Positions 1 through 9,215 of a stretch of 64,000 nucleotides of DNA are shown piece by piece. The translations under genes and the position numbers were made by a program. This DNA comes from Kineobactrum salinum. GTDB lineage: Bacteria > Pseudomonadota > Gammaproteobacteria > Pseudomonadales > Halieaceae. The DNA is taken from NCBI RefSeq assembly GCF_010669285.1, contig NZ_CP048711.1, positions 3,906,001 through 3,970,000 on the forward strand, written 5' to 3'. The notes under the pieces were generated by a model, which saw only the letters and a program-made list of their open reading frames with translations, had not been told where the DNA came from and did no database searches. Every line of letters begins with the position of its first letter. Positions within the stretch are counted from its first letter, which is position 1.

Positions 1-2003
1 GCCCGTTGTTCCGCGGTGAACCGCGCACGCGTGACCGAATTGTCAATCGGCAGTACGTCATTGTCGCGAGCCTCTTTCCACCAGAGCTTCTTCAGTGATT
101 CGAGCTTTTCCGGATTCTGCCTCGCGAGATCGGTGGATTGACTGAAATCGCGCCGTAGATTGTATAATTCCCACTGATATGCCGTGGGTGAAGGGGGTGG
201 TTCGTTAAAGGCTGCCGCCAGCGCAGCCTTGGGCGGGGTGGTCGAGGCCATCCATCCGTTCGCATATATTGCGCGGTTCCCAAGAATTTCAAAATATTGA
301 ACGCGTGGCACTGCCGGTGCCTCGGTATCATTGAAGCCGGCCATCATGCTTTTTCCATCGAGAGATTGCTGCGGAGTGCCGTCCACGATCTCGGGCGGCG
401 GCAGCTTCGCTGCTTCAAGGATGGTAGGCGCGATATCGATCAGATGTTGGAACTGCGGCCGAATACCACCGGTGCGCTGGATATGCGTGCGCCAGGAAAC
501 AACCATGCCAGTGCGGGTTCCGCCGAGGTGTGACGCAATACGCTTGGCATAGCGAAACGGCGTGTTCATGGCCATAGCCCAGCCTGCCGGGTAATGGGCT
601 TTCGCATCCGGCCCGCCCAGTAGGTCGATCGAATCGAGGAGCCAACTCTCAGGTTCGGGTGGTCGGTTAATCAGGGCACCCAGATCGTTCGTGGTTCCCA
701 GCCTGCCACCTTGCGTACTGGCGCCATTATCACCCTGTATGAAGATGATCAATGTGTTGTCCAGTTCATCCATGCGCTCAAGCTCTGCGATCACACGCCC
801 GAACTGGTGATCAAAATGGGCTACCTGGGCTGCATAAACCTCCATCAAGCGCGCCGCGATCCGTCTCTGGTCAGTCGTCAGATCGGACCAGGCTGAAATA
901 TGCGCGGGTAGTGGATTAAGTTGCGCTGTGCGTGGAATTATCCCCGCATTCTTCTGTCGGGCGAAAATATCCTCCTGTGCCTTATTCCAGCCTTGATCGA
1001 ACCTGCCTTGAAATTTTTCGATCCATGCTCTTGGCGCTTGAATTGGCGCATGAGCGGTTCCAGGTGCGAGATAGGCAAAGAAGGGCTGCTTGGGGGCCGC
1101 CGCCTTCTGGTTGCGGAGCCAGCGGATTAGGTCATCCGCAAGCAACTGGTCGAGGTGTTGCCCTTCGGGAGGACGGATACGGGAGGTCCCCTGTATCAAA
1201 GCTGGCGCCCACTGGTCGGTCTGCGAACCGATAAAACCATAAAAATGTTCGAATCCCAGCGATGTAGGCCAGTTGTCGAAAGGGCCCGACGTGGAGATTT
1301 GAGATATCGGCACGTTGTGATGCTTGCCAAACATCGCGGTACTGTAACCATTGTATTTCAGGATGGATGCGATTGTGGCGGCGTTTTTTGGAATTTCGCT
1401 GTTGTAACCGGGAAAGCCAGTGGCGACCTCCGGGATAATTCCTGTACCCACCGCGTGATGGTTACGCCCGGTCAGAAGCGCGGCCCGACTCGGAGAGCAC
1501 ACGGCGGTGGTATGGAAGTTGTTGTAGACGAGCCCTCCTTCAGCAAGTTGATCGAGGGTAGGTGTGTCAATGAGGCCGCCGAATGTGCTGGCCGCAGCGA
1601 AACCGACGTCATCGGTCATGACAAGCAGGACGTTTGGCGCACCTTGTGGAGCGCGGACGCGAGGGGAAAAGTGAGACCTCGAGTCCTCAGCCGTTTCCCT
1701 GATGACGCCACGGAAGGGCGGAGCCGGATGAGGCAGGACACGCCTGTCGTCCGAGGATGCCGACATTGAAGACCAAGTACCTTTCCGAGGCTCGTCCATT
1801 TCCGTTGCGACGGCCAGATAGTCACCTCCCATCTGCGTGTCAGTCGCTGTTGCCGGCACGCAGAACAGGAGGCTGGCAGCCATCGCGAGGACTTCTTTCA
1901 TCTGCCGCAAGCTGGTACCTGGAAATCGGGATGCCGAAGAACTCCTTCGGCCGATGATTCGTCCCCCATCGGAATGCTTGTCGAACCACTTCTGCCTATG
2001 CAT
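1..2003 (-). CDS. Arylsulfatase, 3' end beyond the window
   Basis: A type I sulfatase hydrolysing sulfate esters, probably in the periplasm. Reading the minus strand, the frame stays open from about 2003 to base 1, so the C-terminus lies off the left edge. The N-terminal motif APNVLLVMTDD supplies metal-binding aspartates. It is followed by CSPSR, the CxPxR sulfatase signature whose cysteine is matured to formylglycine, and by a TGRNHH stretch. GDNGAS, about 300 residues later, matches the second metal site of the family. The start is uncertain. An ATG at 2003 follows GAGGTAGGGAAG. An ATG at 1901 (or a nearby TTG) would put a typical signal peptide, MKEVLAMAASLLFC, at the very N-terminus. Its divergent neighbour is a TonB receptor, suggesting uptake and use of a sulfated compound. 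The family is sure; substrate and start are not. Confidence 0.9.
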   Translation of the reverse strand, partial: MHRQKWFDKHSDGGRIIGRRSSSASRFPGTSLRQMKEVLAMAASLLFCVPATATDTQMGGDYLAVATEMDEPRKGTWSSMSASSDDRRVLPHPAPPFRGVIRETAEDSRSHFSPRVRAPQGAPNVLLVMTDDVGFAAASTFGGLIDTPTLDQLAEGGLVYNNFHTTAVCSPSRAALLTGRNHHAVGTGIIPEVATGFPGYNSEIPKNAATIASILKYNGYSTAMFGKHHNVPISQISTSGPFDNWPTSLGFEHFYGFIGSQTDQWAPALIQGTSRIRPPEGQHLDQLLADDLIRWLRNQKAAAPKQPFFAYLAPGTAHAPIQAPRAWIEKFQGRFDQGWNKAQEDIFARQKNAGIIPRTAQLNPLPAHISAWSDLTTDQRRIAARLMEVYAAQVAHFDHQFGRVIAELERMDELDNTLIIFIQGDNGASTQGGRLGTTNDLGALINRPPEPESWLLDSIDLLGGPDAKAHYPAGWAMAMNTPFRYAKRIASHLGGTRTGMVVSWRTHIQRTGGIRPQFQHLIDIAPTILEAAKLPPPEIVDGTPQQSLDGKSMMAGFNDTEAPAVPRVQYFEILGNRAIYANGWMASTTPPKAALAAAFNEPPPSPTAYQWELYNLRRDFSQSTDLARQNPEKLESLKKLWWKEARDNDVLPIDNSVTRARFTAEQR

Positions 2004-2818
2004 CTTCCCTACCTCGTGCTGAGTGTCTGATCTGGAACCAATCCGGACGATATCACCGGGTTCACTCGACAGAAAGGCCTGCCGCTTGTTCAGGGGTCTT
2101 CCAGAAACCGCAACGGATCAACGATGCGCGTCGCTATTTGTCGCGTCTTCCAACGCAAGCAGTTTCCGGCATTACCACCGCTTTTTCGGCGCCAGCATGA
2201 ATTGTGGAGGAGCCGTCGCTCCTAGTGCTTCGCAAAGGGGAGTCTCCCGCCATTGGTTGCTTCGGTGGATCTTCGAAGCGGCTTCTAGTTCGCATATGCG
2301 AGAAATACGACGCTTTGGATACGCAGCCCTGTCCATAGCCTATAGCTTGACGGCCGTCATTTTGCATGAGGCGAGCCACCTATAGAAAGAAGCGGCGCTG
2401 CATATGACTTATGTTCCGAATGCATAGGAGGTCCTGATCGAAGAGGGCTCCTTGTATGCCGCGGTTAACGCAGAAATGTTGGCGAGAGGTGCGTTCTGAT
2501 ACACCGATACCACTTGATCAACGGGCGACACGGCACCGATTCAATGGATAGTCATTGTCTCCCCAACTCGCGTCTGCGGTTTTTCTTTTCCGGTGGTCCC
2601 GAACAAATACATCAGGATTACCGTCGAGACCAGTGGATATGGCGCTATCGGCAAGCGACTCACACCTTACCTCGGTCAACGAGTTTGATTACTGCTTCAG
2701 CCTGAATAACTCTTATGCAGCTTCGTGGCTCTCCCAGTGGTGGCCAATCGCTCAGGTCAACGGCTAGAATGATTCCCTAACTTGCTGCTTTCAGCTTCAA
2801 TAATAATGAGGAGAACCC
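2004..2818. other. Intergenic region, sulfatase / TonB receptor
   Basis: About 815 bases between divergent genes with no convincing gene. Short open frames occur on both strands, the longest about 120 codons at 2023-2385, but none has a good ribosome site with a recognisable protein. A TAGAAT hexamer at 2765-2770 could be the -10 of the TonB receptor promoter, but no good -35 is visible. The length suggests regulatory DNA or a decayed gene. Confidence 0.4.
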
Positions 2819-5023
2819 ATGCAGAAATTAATAACAGTAGTAAAATATTCGTTGTCGTTTGCGTTGGTAGCTGGTCCATCTTTATTGATGGCGCAATCAG
2901 TTGAGTCCTCATCCTCAACTGCCAGTGCAGCCTCGGAGGTGGACAGGGGTGATTCGTCCCTGGGGGCAGCCCGTCTGGAGGAAGTCGTTGTTACCGCCCA
3001 GCGACGAGGGGAAGACCTTCAGAGCGTACCTATTTCCATCTCTGCCGTAACCGCATCAATGGCAGACGCAATGGGAATAGAGGGTATTCAGGATGTCGCG
3101 ATAGCCGCGCCAGCGGTTAATTTTGGCACGACGGCATCAGGCTCCAATATTCGAATACGTGGCGTAGGAGCGAGTGGCTCTGCCACTGATGAAAGTGCCA
3201 ATGCCATATATATCGATGGTGTATATCAGTCTGCCGCGCCAGCTCTCGCTCTGCCACTGAATAATATTGAACGGATCGAGGTCCTGAAGGGCCCCCAGGG
3301 AACTCTCTTCGGCCGTAATTCAACCGGTGGCGTGATACAAGTCATCACACGTGATCCGCCCGAGGATCCAACGCTCAACCTTTCGGTCGGTTACGGGAAC
3401 TATGAAACCCTGGAAACCCAAGCCTACATGGGGTCGGGTATAACTGATGAACTCTCAGTTGACCTGGCAATTTATTCCTCAGACCAGAACGAGGGTTGGG
3501 GAGAAAATCTCGCGACTGGTGAAGACGTCTATGACGGAAGCAGTTTTTCCGGACGAAGCAAACTGCTCTGGATGCCCGGTAGCCGTACAAAGGTTACACT
3601 TGCCGCCAGTTATATTGATATGGATCCACTGGGATCGCAGGGTGGGAACATATTTCCGGGACAACGGACAGTCTCCGCAGGTGGTGTAGCTGGGTCTACC
3701 TATCCTGGCTTTTTCAACATTGATCATAATTCATCTGACAGAAAGACAGTGGAGCAGAACCAGTACTCCGCGAAAATTGAACACGATCTGGACTGGGCGC
3801 AGCTGGTAAGTATCACGAGCTATTCCAATACAGATTTCGATTTTGATTGGGACAATGATGGGGGAAGAGCATTCATAGCTGCACTGGAGGTATTTAATTC
3901 AGTTGAAGCAATCACACAGGAACTGCAGTTGCTTTCATCAGATAGCTCCTCCATTCAATGGGCGGCGGGCCTGTTCTATCTTAATGGCGTGAATTCACTT
4001 GATCCGTTATTGGTAAGAGGGCTGAGTCAGGGGTCTCCGACTGCGAGCACCGAGCTGGTTTCCGAGTCGGATACAGACTCGTATGCTGTATATGGACAGG
4101 CGACCGCGCCTGTTTTTACTGATACAAACCTGACTATCGGTTTGCGGTACACCGAGGATGATCGCTCGCTTGATTCCACAGTTACCACTCCGACGGGCCT
4201 GGTGTTACAGGTGGACGATAGTGAAAATGATACAAAATTGACCTGGAGACTTAGCCTCGACCACCAGTTGACAGTGGACCATATGGTATATGCATCTTTT
4301 GACAGAGGCTTCAAGAGTGGGTTTTACAATACAACCGACCCATTCCAATCACCTATCGAGCCGCAGGTTATCGATGCTTACGAACTTGGGTTTAAATCTG
4401 AGCTATTCGACAATCGTCTTCGCCTCAATGCAGCCGCGTTTTACTATGATTACCAGGATATGCAGGTGCGAACAGGAACTCCGACTGGCGGTGTTGAAAT
4501 CTTGAATGCCGCATCCTCAACCATCACCGGGGTCGATATCGAACTGGTCGCCAATCCTGTGCAAAACCTTACTCTCCAAGGTGCTCTTTCCTATCTTGAC
4601 GCAGACTATGACAAATTTCTAAATGCGCCATTCTTCGAGCCAAATCCCGGTGGTGGCCAAGTGCAGACCTTTGGTGATGCTTCTGGAAATGATATTGTTC
4701 AGGTGTCAGACTGGGCGGCGTCGCTGGCCGGTAATTATGAGATTCCCATCAATTATGGGTCAATCCGCTTGTCGTCAGCAGTTTATTATAATAGCGGATA
4801 TGCTCTGGATGTTCAGAACCGGATAGAGCAGGGTGACTACACGCTGTTTAACATGAGTATGGCGTGGGTGTCTCCATCCGATGCACTGGAAATACGTGCC
4901 TGGGGAAGGAACTTGCTGGACACTCATTATCGTTCTACTGCCAACTCATCAGCGCTCGCTGACATATATTTCCCTGGTGCGCCGCGCACCTATGGGGTCA
5001 CGGTCAGTTTGCGATTGCTGTAG
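2819..5023 (+). CDS. TonB-dependent outer-membrane receptor
   Basis: A 734-residue outer-membrane active transporter. The N-terminus is a signal peptide (hydrophobic stretch to about residue 26, ending SLLMAQS). A TonB-box-like segment LEEVVVTAQRR lies near residues 56-66. The plug domain follows, with VPISISAVTA and the conserved plug end VLKGPQGTLFGRNSTGG. The remaining ~530 residues are beta-barrel, ending in SLRLL with the aromatic/hydrophobic alternation usual for barrel termini. AGGAG lies 6 bases before the ATG. This is the class common in marine Gammaproteobacteria and sphingomonads for organic substrates rather than classic siderophores. The neighbouring arylsulfatase and MFS transporter suggest import of a sulfated or aromatic/steroid-like compound, which is inference. 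Confidence 0.93.
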   Translation: MQKLITVVKYSLSFALVAGPSLLMAQSVESSSSTASAASEVDRGDSSLGAARLEEVVVTAQRRGEDLQSVPISISAVTASMADAMGIEGIQDVAIAAPAVNFGTTASGSNIRIRGVGASGSATDESANAIYIDGVYQSAAPALALPLNNIERIEVLKGPQGTLFGRNSTGGVIQVITRDPPEDPTLNLSVGYGNYETLETQAYMGSGITDELSVDLAIYSSDQNEGWGENLATGEDVYDGSSFSGRSKLLWMPGSRTKVTLAASYIDMDPLGSQGGNIFPGQRTVSAGGVAGSTYPGFFNIDHNSSDRKTVEQNQYSAKIEHDLDWAQLVSITSYSNTDFDFDWDNDGGRAFIAALEVFNSVEAITQELQLLSSDSSSIQWAAGLFYLNGVNSLDPLLVRGLSQGSPTASTELVSESDTDSYAVYGQATAPVFTDTNLTIGLRYTEDDRSLDSTVTTPTGLVLQVDDSENDTKLTWRLSLDHQLTVDHMVYASFDRGFKSGFYNTTDPFQSPIEPQVIDAYELGFKSELFDNRLRLNAAAFYYDYQDMQVRTGTPTGGVEILNAASSTITGVDIELVANPVQNLTLQGALSYLDADYDKFLNAPFFEPNPGGGQVQTFGDASGNDIVQVSDWAASLAGNYEIPINYGSIRLSSAVYYNSGYALDVQNRIEQGDYTLFNMSMAWVSPSDALEIRAWGRNLLDTHYRSTANSSALADIYFPGAPRTYGVTVSLRLL

Positions 5024-5563
5024 GGATCCGGTGTAGTTATCGTCGCACGGAAAGATAGATAGATTTTTAGTTGCGGCAAGGGTTCATGGGGGGCGTTGTC
5101 GCGAGACCTACCTCCTCCAAAACCCACACAGGGGCTGTACGGAGCACGTATCGGCCAAATAGATATTTCCTGTGGGGCAATTTATCGTGTGCAGTACAAC
5201 CGCTATCTCTGTCTGTTGAAGCTCAATAATCAGTACGGCCATGTGATAGTCCGTGCCTGTAATCCTGGCAGCGCGATGCAATGGACCAGAATGTCTGATC
5301 AATCCATTGTTCAGCCTTAACCTAAGGGCATGCTTAGTAATTCCGAATTGTGTGCATAATATGGGTGCCAATGTCGCGAGAGGCTGCCATTATGCATGGA
5401 CGAATTCAACTTATTGATCATTGGTTAATCTTTCCGGCCCCGCGGTCGAAGAAGCACCGGGAATTCCTATGTACAGCTGCTATCGTTATATGAATCCATT
5501 TAATCCTTGTCACCAGCTTGGGTGTTATACCGAAATCAATTGCTCTTTCTTCCAATTCATACG
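5024..5563. other. Intergenic region, TonB receptor / MFS
   Basis: About 540 bases with no supported gene. The only structure noticed is an 8-bp inverted repeat, TGCATAAT at 5353-5360 and ATTATGCA at 5389-5396, with a 28-base spacer. It could be a regulator site or a hairpin. No clear terminator with a T-run follows the receptor gene. Confidence 0.35.
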
Positions 5564-6819
5564 GTGGCAGCAGTGACTTATTCTCCAGTTCAGGAGGAAT
5601 GGCGCCGCGGCTGGCCAGTTATACTGGCCGGCCTGTTGGGCTACGGCTCCGCTTCCGGTTTTTTCATCATTGCGTCGAGCCTGTTTATAGCGCCGATGCA
5701 AGCGGAATTGGGTTGGTCCGCCAAACAGCTGACTTTCCTGCCGATCGTGGTATTTCTACTGGCGGTATTCAATCCAGTGGCCGGTATTTTAACTGATCGA
5801 TGGGGTGCACGTCGGATAGTCATAGTGGGTTTGTGCCTGTATTCGATAGGAGTGGTTGGCATGGCCATCACTCCAGCTAAACCCTACTATTTATACGCTA
5901 TAGCTGCATTTATTGGTATTACGGCCCCATTGAGCAGTGTCTCCCCAGTTGTTAAAGGGGTTGCTGGGTGGTTTCGACTGAGTTCTGGAACAGCCTTTGG
6001 ACTTACGTTGAGCGGCGTATCGTTTATTTCACTTATCGGTATGCCATTGATCAATTATGCAATTCATTCTTTTGGCTGGCGCAGTGGATATATGGTGTTC
6101 GCCGGGCTTAGTCTTGTCATAGGGCTTCCGGCGGTAGTGCTTGGTTTTCGTGAGCATCCCCAAGCTTGCTCTGCACCGGCAAGCAGTCATCCCGTACTCG
6201 GGGGGACGCACTGGAGGGAAGCACTTCGGAGTACTCGATTTTGGTCTCTGTTCCTCGCGCTGTTTTTGACGTCAGCTGCGTTGGGCGGATTTCTGGGCCA
6301 CTTGCAACCGATCCTGGCATTGAAAGACTTTGCAGTGGCTCAGGCAACCATTCTGGGCGTAGTTTATGCGGTTTCCGTACTGCTTGGCAGATTGGTAGGG
6401 GGGTTCTCCTTGACCGGTTTCCCGATGGAATCGTTGCTTGCACACTTCTGGTTCTGCCGGCAATAAGTTCCCTGGCACTAATCGGGATAGACGCCGGATC
6501 CCCCATACTGATTACGGTCTCAGTGGTCTTGTTGATTGGGTTGGGGCAGGGTGCGGAAGCTGATTTTGTTGCATTCTTCTGCCTTAAACTCTTTGGCCTT
6601 CGAAGTTATTCCACCCTGGTCGGGTTCAATATGATGGCGGTGGGCTTTGGGCTTGCTCTCGGAGCTATCGGCTTCGCCGCGATCGTAGACCAGTTCGGCG
6701 ATTATACGCTCGCGATGAAGTTGGCTTCGGTATTTTTTGTGATCGGAGGTATCATCATTCTCGTTATTCGCATGGAAAGCTGGACCGGGTTTCAGAAAGT
6801 ACAGGAACAGATTCGATGA
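5564..6819 (+). pseudogene. MFS transporter, frame broken at a G run
   Basis: A major facilitator with about 12 membrane segments, resembling the monocarboxylate/oxalate-formate type (single-polypeptide antiporter or symporter in the inner membrane). The first part begins near EEWRRGWPVILAG and includes the cytoplasmic loop DRWGARR between helices 2 and 3. The frame is lost after LLGRLVGG at a run of six G (6398-6403). The downstream frame continues the protein as LLDRFPDG and runs to 6819. One extra G restores one ~418-residue protein of normal length. The start is unclear: GTG at 5564 or 5573, or TTG at 5507; none has a strong ribosome site. Genuine inactivation and a sequence error are both possible. 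Confidence 0.8.
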
Positions 6820-7033
6820 TGGCTCATCTCGTTGGGATAGCAGGGCGCGAATTGATGATAGTGCGGGCCGGAAGGTCAAGTGAATTTAACTTTGCGTCAC
6901 CTAAGGCCTGACTGGGTTCATCGAGGAATGCTTGCAGTTGAAGGTCAGCTCCTGAAAGGCAAGGTTGCCAGATCCCGGGAATGCTAATGACCGTAAGCGA
7001 CACCGGCATGTAGAGGGTAGTGGAGAAGTTGCA

Positions 7034-7875
7034 ATGAGAAGACAAATCCGGGTCGGTTTTGTGGGTCTTGGGGACATGGGGGCGCTATCGCGCGACGGAT
7101 CATTGACGCTGGCTTTTCAACAAAGCTATGGGCCCGTCGTTCCGAATCGCTGATCCCCTATGAAGAAAGCGGAGCGGGATTTGCGGATTCCTTGAAGGCG
7201 CTTGGTGAAAGCAGCGACTTCGTCGGCATTTGTGTCTTTGCCGACAAGGATGTGGATGAAGTTATCGACGGTGACGGGAAGGGAGTTCTTTACGGCATGG
7301 CTCCGGGTGGGGTCATTGCAATTCACAGCACGATTTCCATTGACTGCTGCGCGCGGCTTGAGTCCCTGGCCAAATCTCGTGGCATAGGTCTCCTTGATGC
7401 TCCCGTCAGTGGCGCCCGGCGCGGTGCCGAAGCGGGTACGCTGTGTATCATGACGGGCGGGGAGAGGGAGGTGTTTGAGAAGGCCGCTCCCGTGTTTGAA
7501 AGCTATGGTAGAACAATTGAGCTGGCCGGCCCCATAGGTAGCGGCCAGGTAATGAAGACCCTGGTAAACATGGCGCTGTTCTCTCATCTTGCCATTGCCC
7601 GCACCGCCGCCTCTGTCGCTGAAAAGCTTGGGCTCGATGTCGAGGTTGCCAAACGTGTACTGCTCAACAGTACGAGCAAAAGTTTTGGTATGGAAATGCT
7701 GTACGGAGTGTTGATGAAGGATCCCGAGTTTGCAGCACACGCCGTCACCATGCAGGTGAAGGATATACGACTGTTCCAGGAAATCTGCCGGAATAGAGAT
7801 GTAGAGCGCACTTTGCTGGATGCGTTGGCCGAGCAAAGCAGCAATGAGACCGCTGCGCTGACGAAGAAGTTCTGA
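7034..7875 (+). pseudogene. 3-hydroxyisobutyrate dehydrogenase-like oxidoreductase, frame broken
   Basis: An NAD(P)-dependent beta-hydroxyacid dehydrogenase that would oxidise a short hydroxy acid (3-hydroxyisobutyrate or tartronate semialdehyde reductase class). ATG at 7034 follows GGAGAAG. The N-terminus RVGFVGLGDMG is the Rossmann nucleotide-binding turn. The frame then breaks at a run of five G (7078-7082). With one added G it continues as AIARRIIDAGF and joins the downstream frame. That frame carries the substrate-binding signature DAPVSGARRGAEAGTL and the catalytic-lysine motif GSGQVMKTLVNM. The repaired protein is about 280 residues, slightly short of the usual 290-300. It may act on the product of the upstream transport genes. 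Confidence 0.8.
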
Positions 7876-8313
7876 ATACCAGGCTGGACGGACAAGCGGC
7901 ATGGCTTGTCCTGCAGTTCGAACTCCAACTTTAGCAATCTTTTCATGCTTTAGCCTTGCCTCCAGATCCTGCTCCTCTCTGACTATATGCGACGCCTGCT
8001 TTTGAATATGGGCCCCACTTTATTTTTCATTTTCTCGGGATCTTGACCCGTGGCAAGCCTTTTTCCCACCGAAGCTACGGCTTGTGTCAGAACATCTCCA
8101 GCTAACTCATCCAAATTGCCACTTTTAAGACCACGTACAGTTAAGGTAGGATACCTATAATTCTCTATGGTCGAGCGGTCTTCAAATCCGGTCCGCGTTG
8201 AGCCCGGATTTTCTCGTGTCTAATCATCATGATCGGGTAGCTTGGCATTGGACATGCCATGATCGCCAGGATTCCGACCCCCGCGTCGCCACACATTTCG
8301 TTTGCGAGGCCCC
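7876..8313. other. Intergenic region at a composition boundary
   Basis: About 440 bases with no supported gene. A perfect 8-bp stem, GGACAAGC and GCTTGTCC with a 6-base loop (7890-7911), lies just after the dehydrogenase and may act as a terminator, but no T-run follows. The more AT-rich left block of the window ends here and GC-rich genes begin at 8314. Confidence 0.4.
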
Positions 8314-9132
8314 ATGACAAAAGGCGAACTCCCCGTCCATCCCCTTGATCAGGCGCTAGCCCTGAAACCGGTCGACCGGGGGCGCTGGCAGGGAGCGACC
8401 AGCCAGGACTATGCCAATATGGTGGGGCCCTTCGGTGGTACCACAGGCGCCATCCTGCTCCGGGCTGTGCTGTCTCATGATGAGCTCCTGGGCGAACCTG
8501 TTTCCCTTACCGTGAACTTCGCCGCCCCGGTGGCTGACGGCAATTTTGAGGTGATCGCCCGTCCCCTGCGAACCAACCGTAACAGCCAGCATTGGTGGGT
8601 GGAAATGCTCCAGGGTGAGCAGGTCGTGACTTTTGCCACGGTGGTGACCGCTCGGCGGCGCGACACCTGGGCGTCGACAGAGGTCGAATTTCCGGTCGTT
8701 CCGCCGGCGTCCGAGCTGCCGGCTTTCTCGAAGGAGGGTGTGCCACCCTGGCCCGGCAATTACGACATGCGGTTTGTGGATGGCGAACTGATGGGCGAGC
8801 CAGACAGGGACAACCCCTCGCGGAGCCGGCTATGGATTCGGGACCGGCCATCCCGTCCGCTGGATTTTGTGTCCCTGTCGGCCCTGTGCGACGCGTTCTT
8901 CCCCCGGATCTACATTCGCCGGCCAAAGTTGGTGCCAATAGGTACTGTCTCTCTGTCCACTTACTTTCATGCCTGCGGTGAGCAGCTGGCTTCGGCAGGC
9001 ACCGAGCATGTGCTGGGGGTTGCCCGGGCCAATCACTTTGGCAAGGGCTTCTTTGATCAAAGCGCAGAAGTGTGGAGTGGGGGAGGGGAGCTTCTTGCCA
9101 CGACGCACCAGGTGGTCTATTTCAAGGAGTGA
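8314..9132 (+). CDS. Acyl-CoA thioesterase-like (double hotdog) protein
   Basis: A 272-residue protein resembling the TesB-like/thioesterase superfamily, which hydrolyses acyl-CoA thioesters in the cytoplasm. The N-terminal hotdog half shows [17 protein letters not shown], the helix and glycine turn of the fold, then [12 protein letters not shown] and a second strand set ending [10 protein letters not shown]. The C-terminal half shows [24 protein letters not shown] and a final strand [15 protein letters not shown]. The ATG at 8314 is preceded by GCGAGG; a TTG 12 bases upstream is less likely. It stands alone before the copper ATPase with an 83-base gap. No catalytic residue can be assigned with certainty and the substrate is unknown. 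Confidence 0.75.
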   Translation: MTKGELPVHPLDQALALKPVDRGRWQGATSQDYANMVGPFGGTTGAILLRAVLSHDELLGEPVSLTVNFAAPVADGNFEVIARPLRTNRNSQHWWVEMLQGEQVVTFATVVTARRRDTWASTEVEFPVVPPASELPAFSKEGVPPWPGNYDMRFVDGELMGEPDRDNPSRSRLWIRDRPSRPLDFVSLSALCDAFFPRIYIRRPKLVPIGTVSLSTYFHACGEQLASAGTEHVLGVARANHFGKGFFDQSAEVWSGGGELLATTHQVVYFKE

Positions 9133-9215
9133 TGCATGTGCCAGGCTTGTGGGGTGCCGGCACGTATGACTCTGTCTCACCGCATTTGCGGCCTGGCCGT
9201 CGGGAAAAACGGGGA

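Noticed and set aside
2023-2385. 120-codon plus-strand frame between sulfatase and TonB receptor
   Set aside because: Poor ribosome site, low-complexity Ser/Arg composition, and no recognisable family or conserved pattern.
5096-5371. Overlapping short frames on both strands after the TonB receptor
   Set aside because: Mutually antisense, no ribosome site, no familiar protein sequence.
5353-5396. 8-bp inverted repeat with 28-base spacer
   Set aside because: Short arms and wide spacing; could be chance, so mentioned only in the intergenic note.
6398-6403. G6 run as a phase-variation switch
   Set aside because: The run is short, and similar single-base losses occur at five other unrelated sites, one in an IS; an assembly or sequencing cause is simpler.
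6820-7033. Possible small gene of about 34 codons between MFS and dehydrogenase
   Set aside because: A GTG frame with GGAAGG upstream exists, but it is too short and shows no recognisable sequence.
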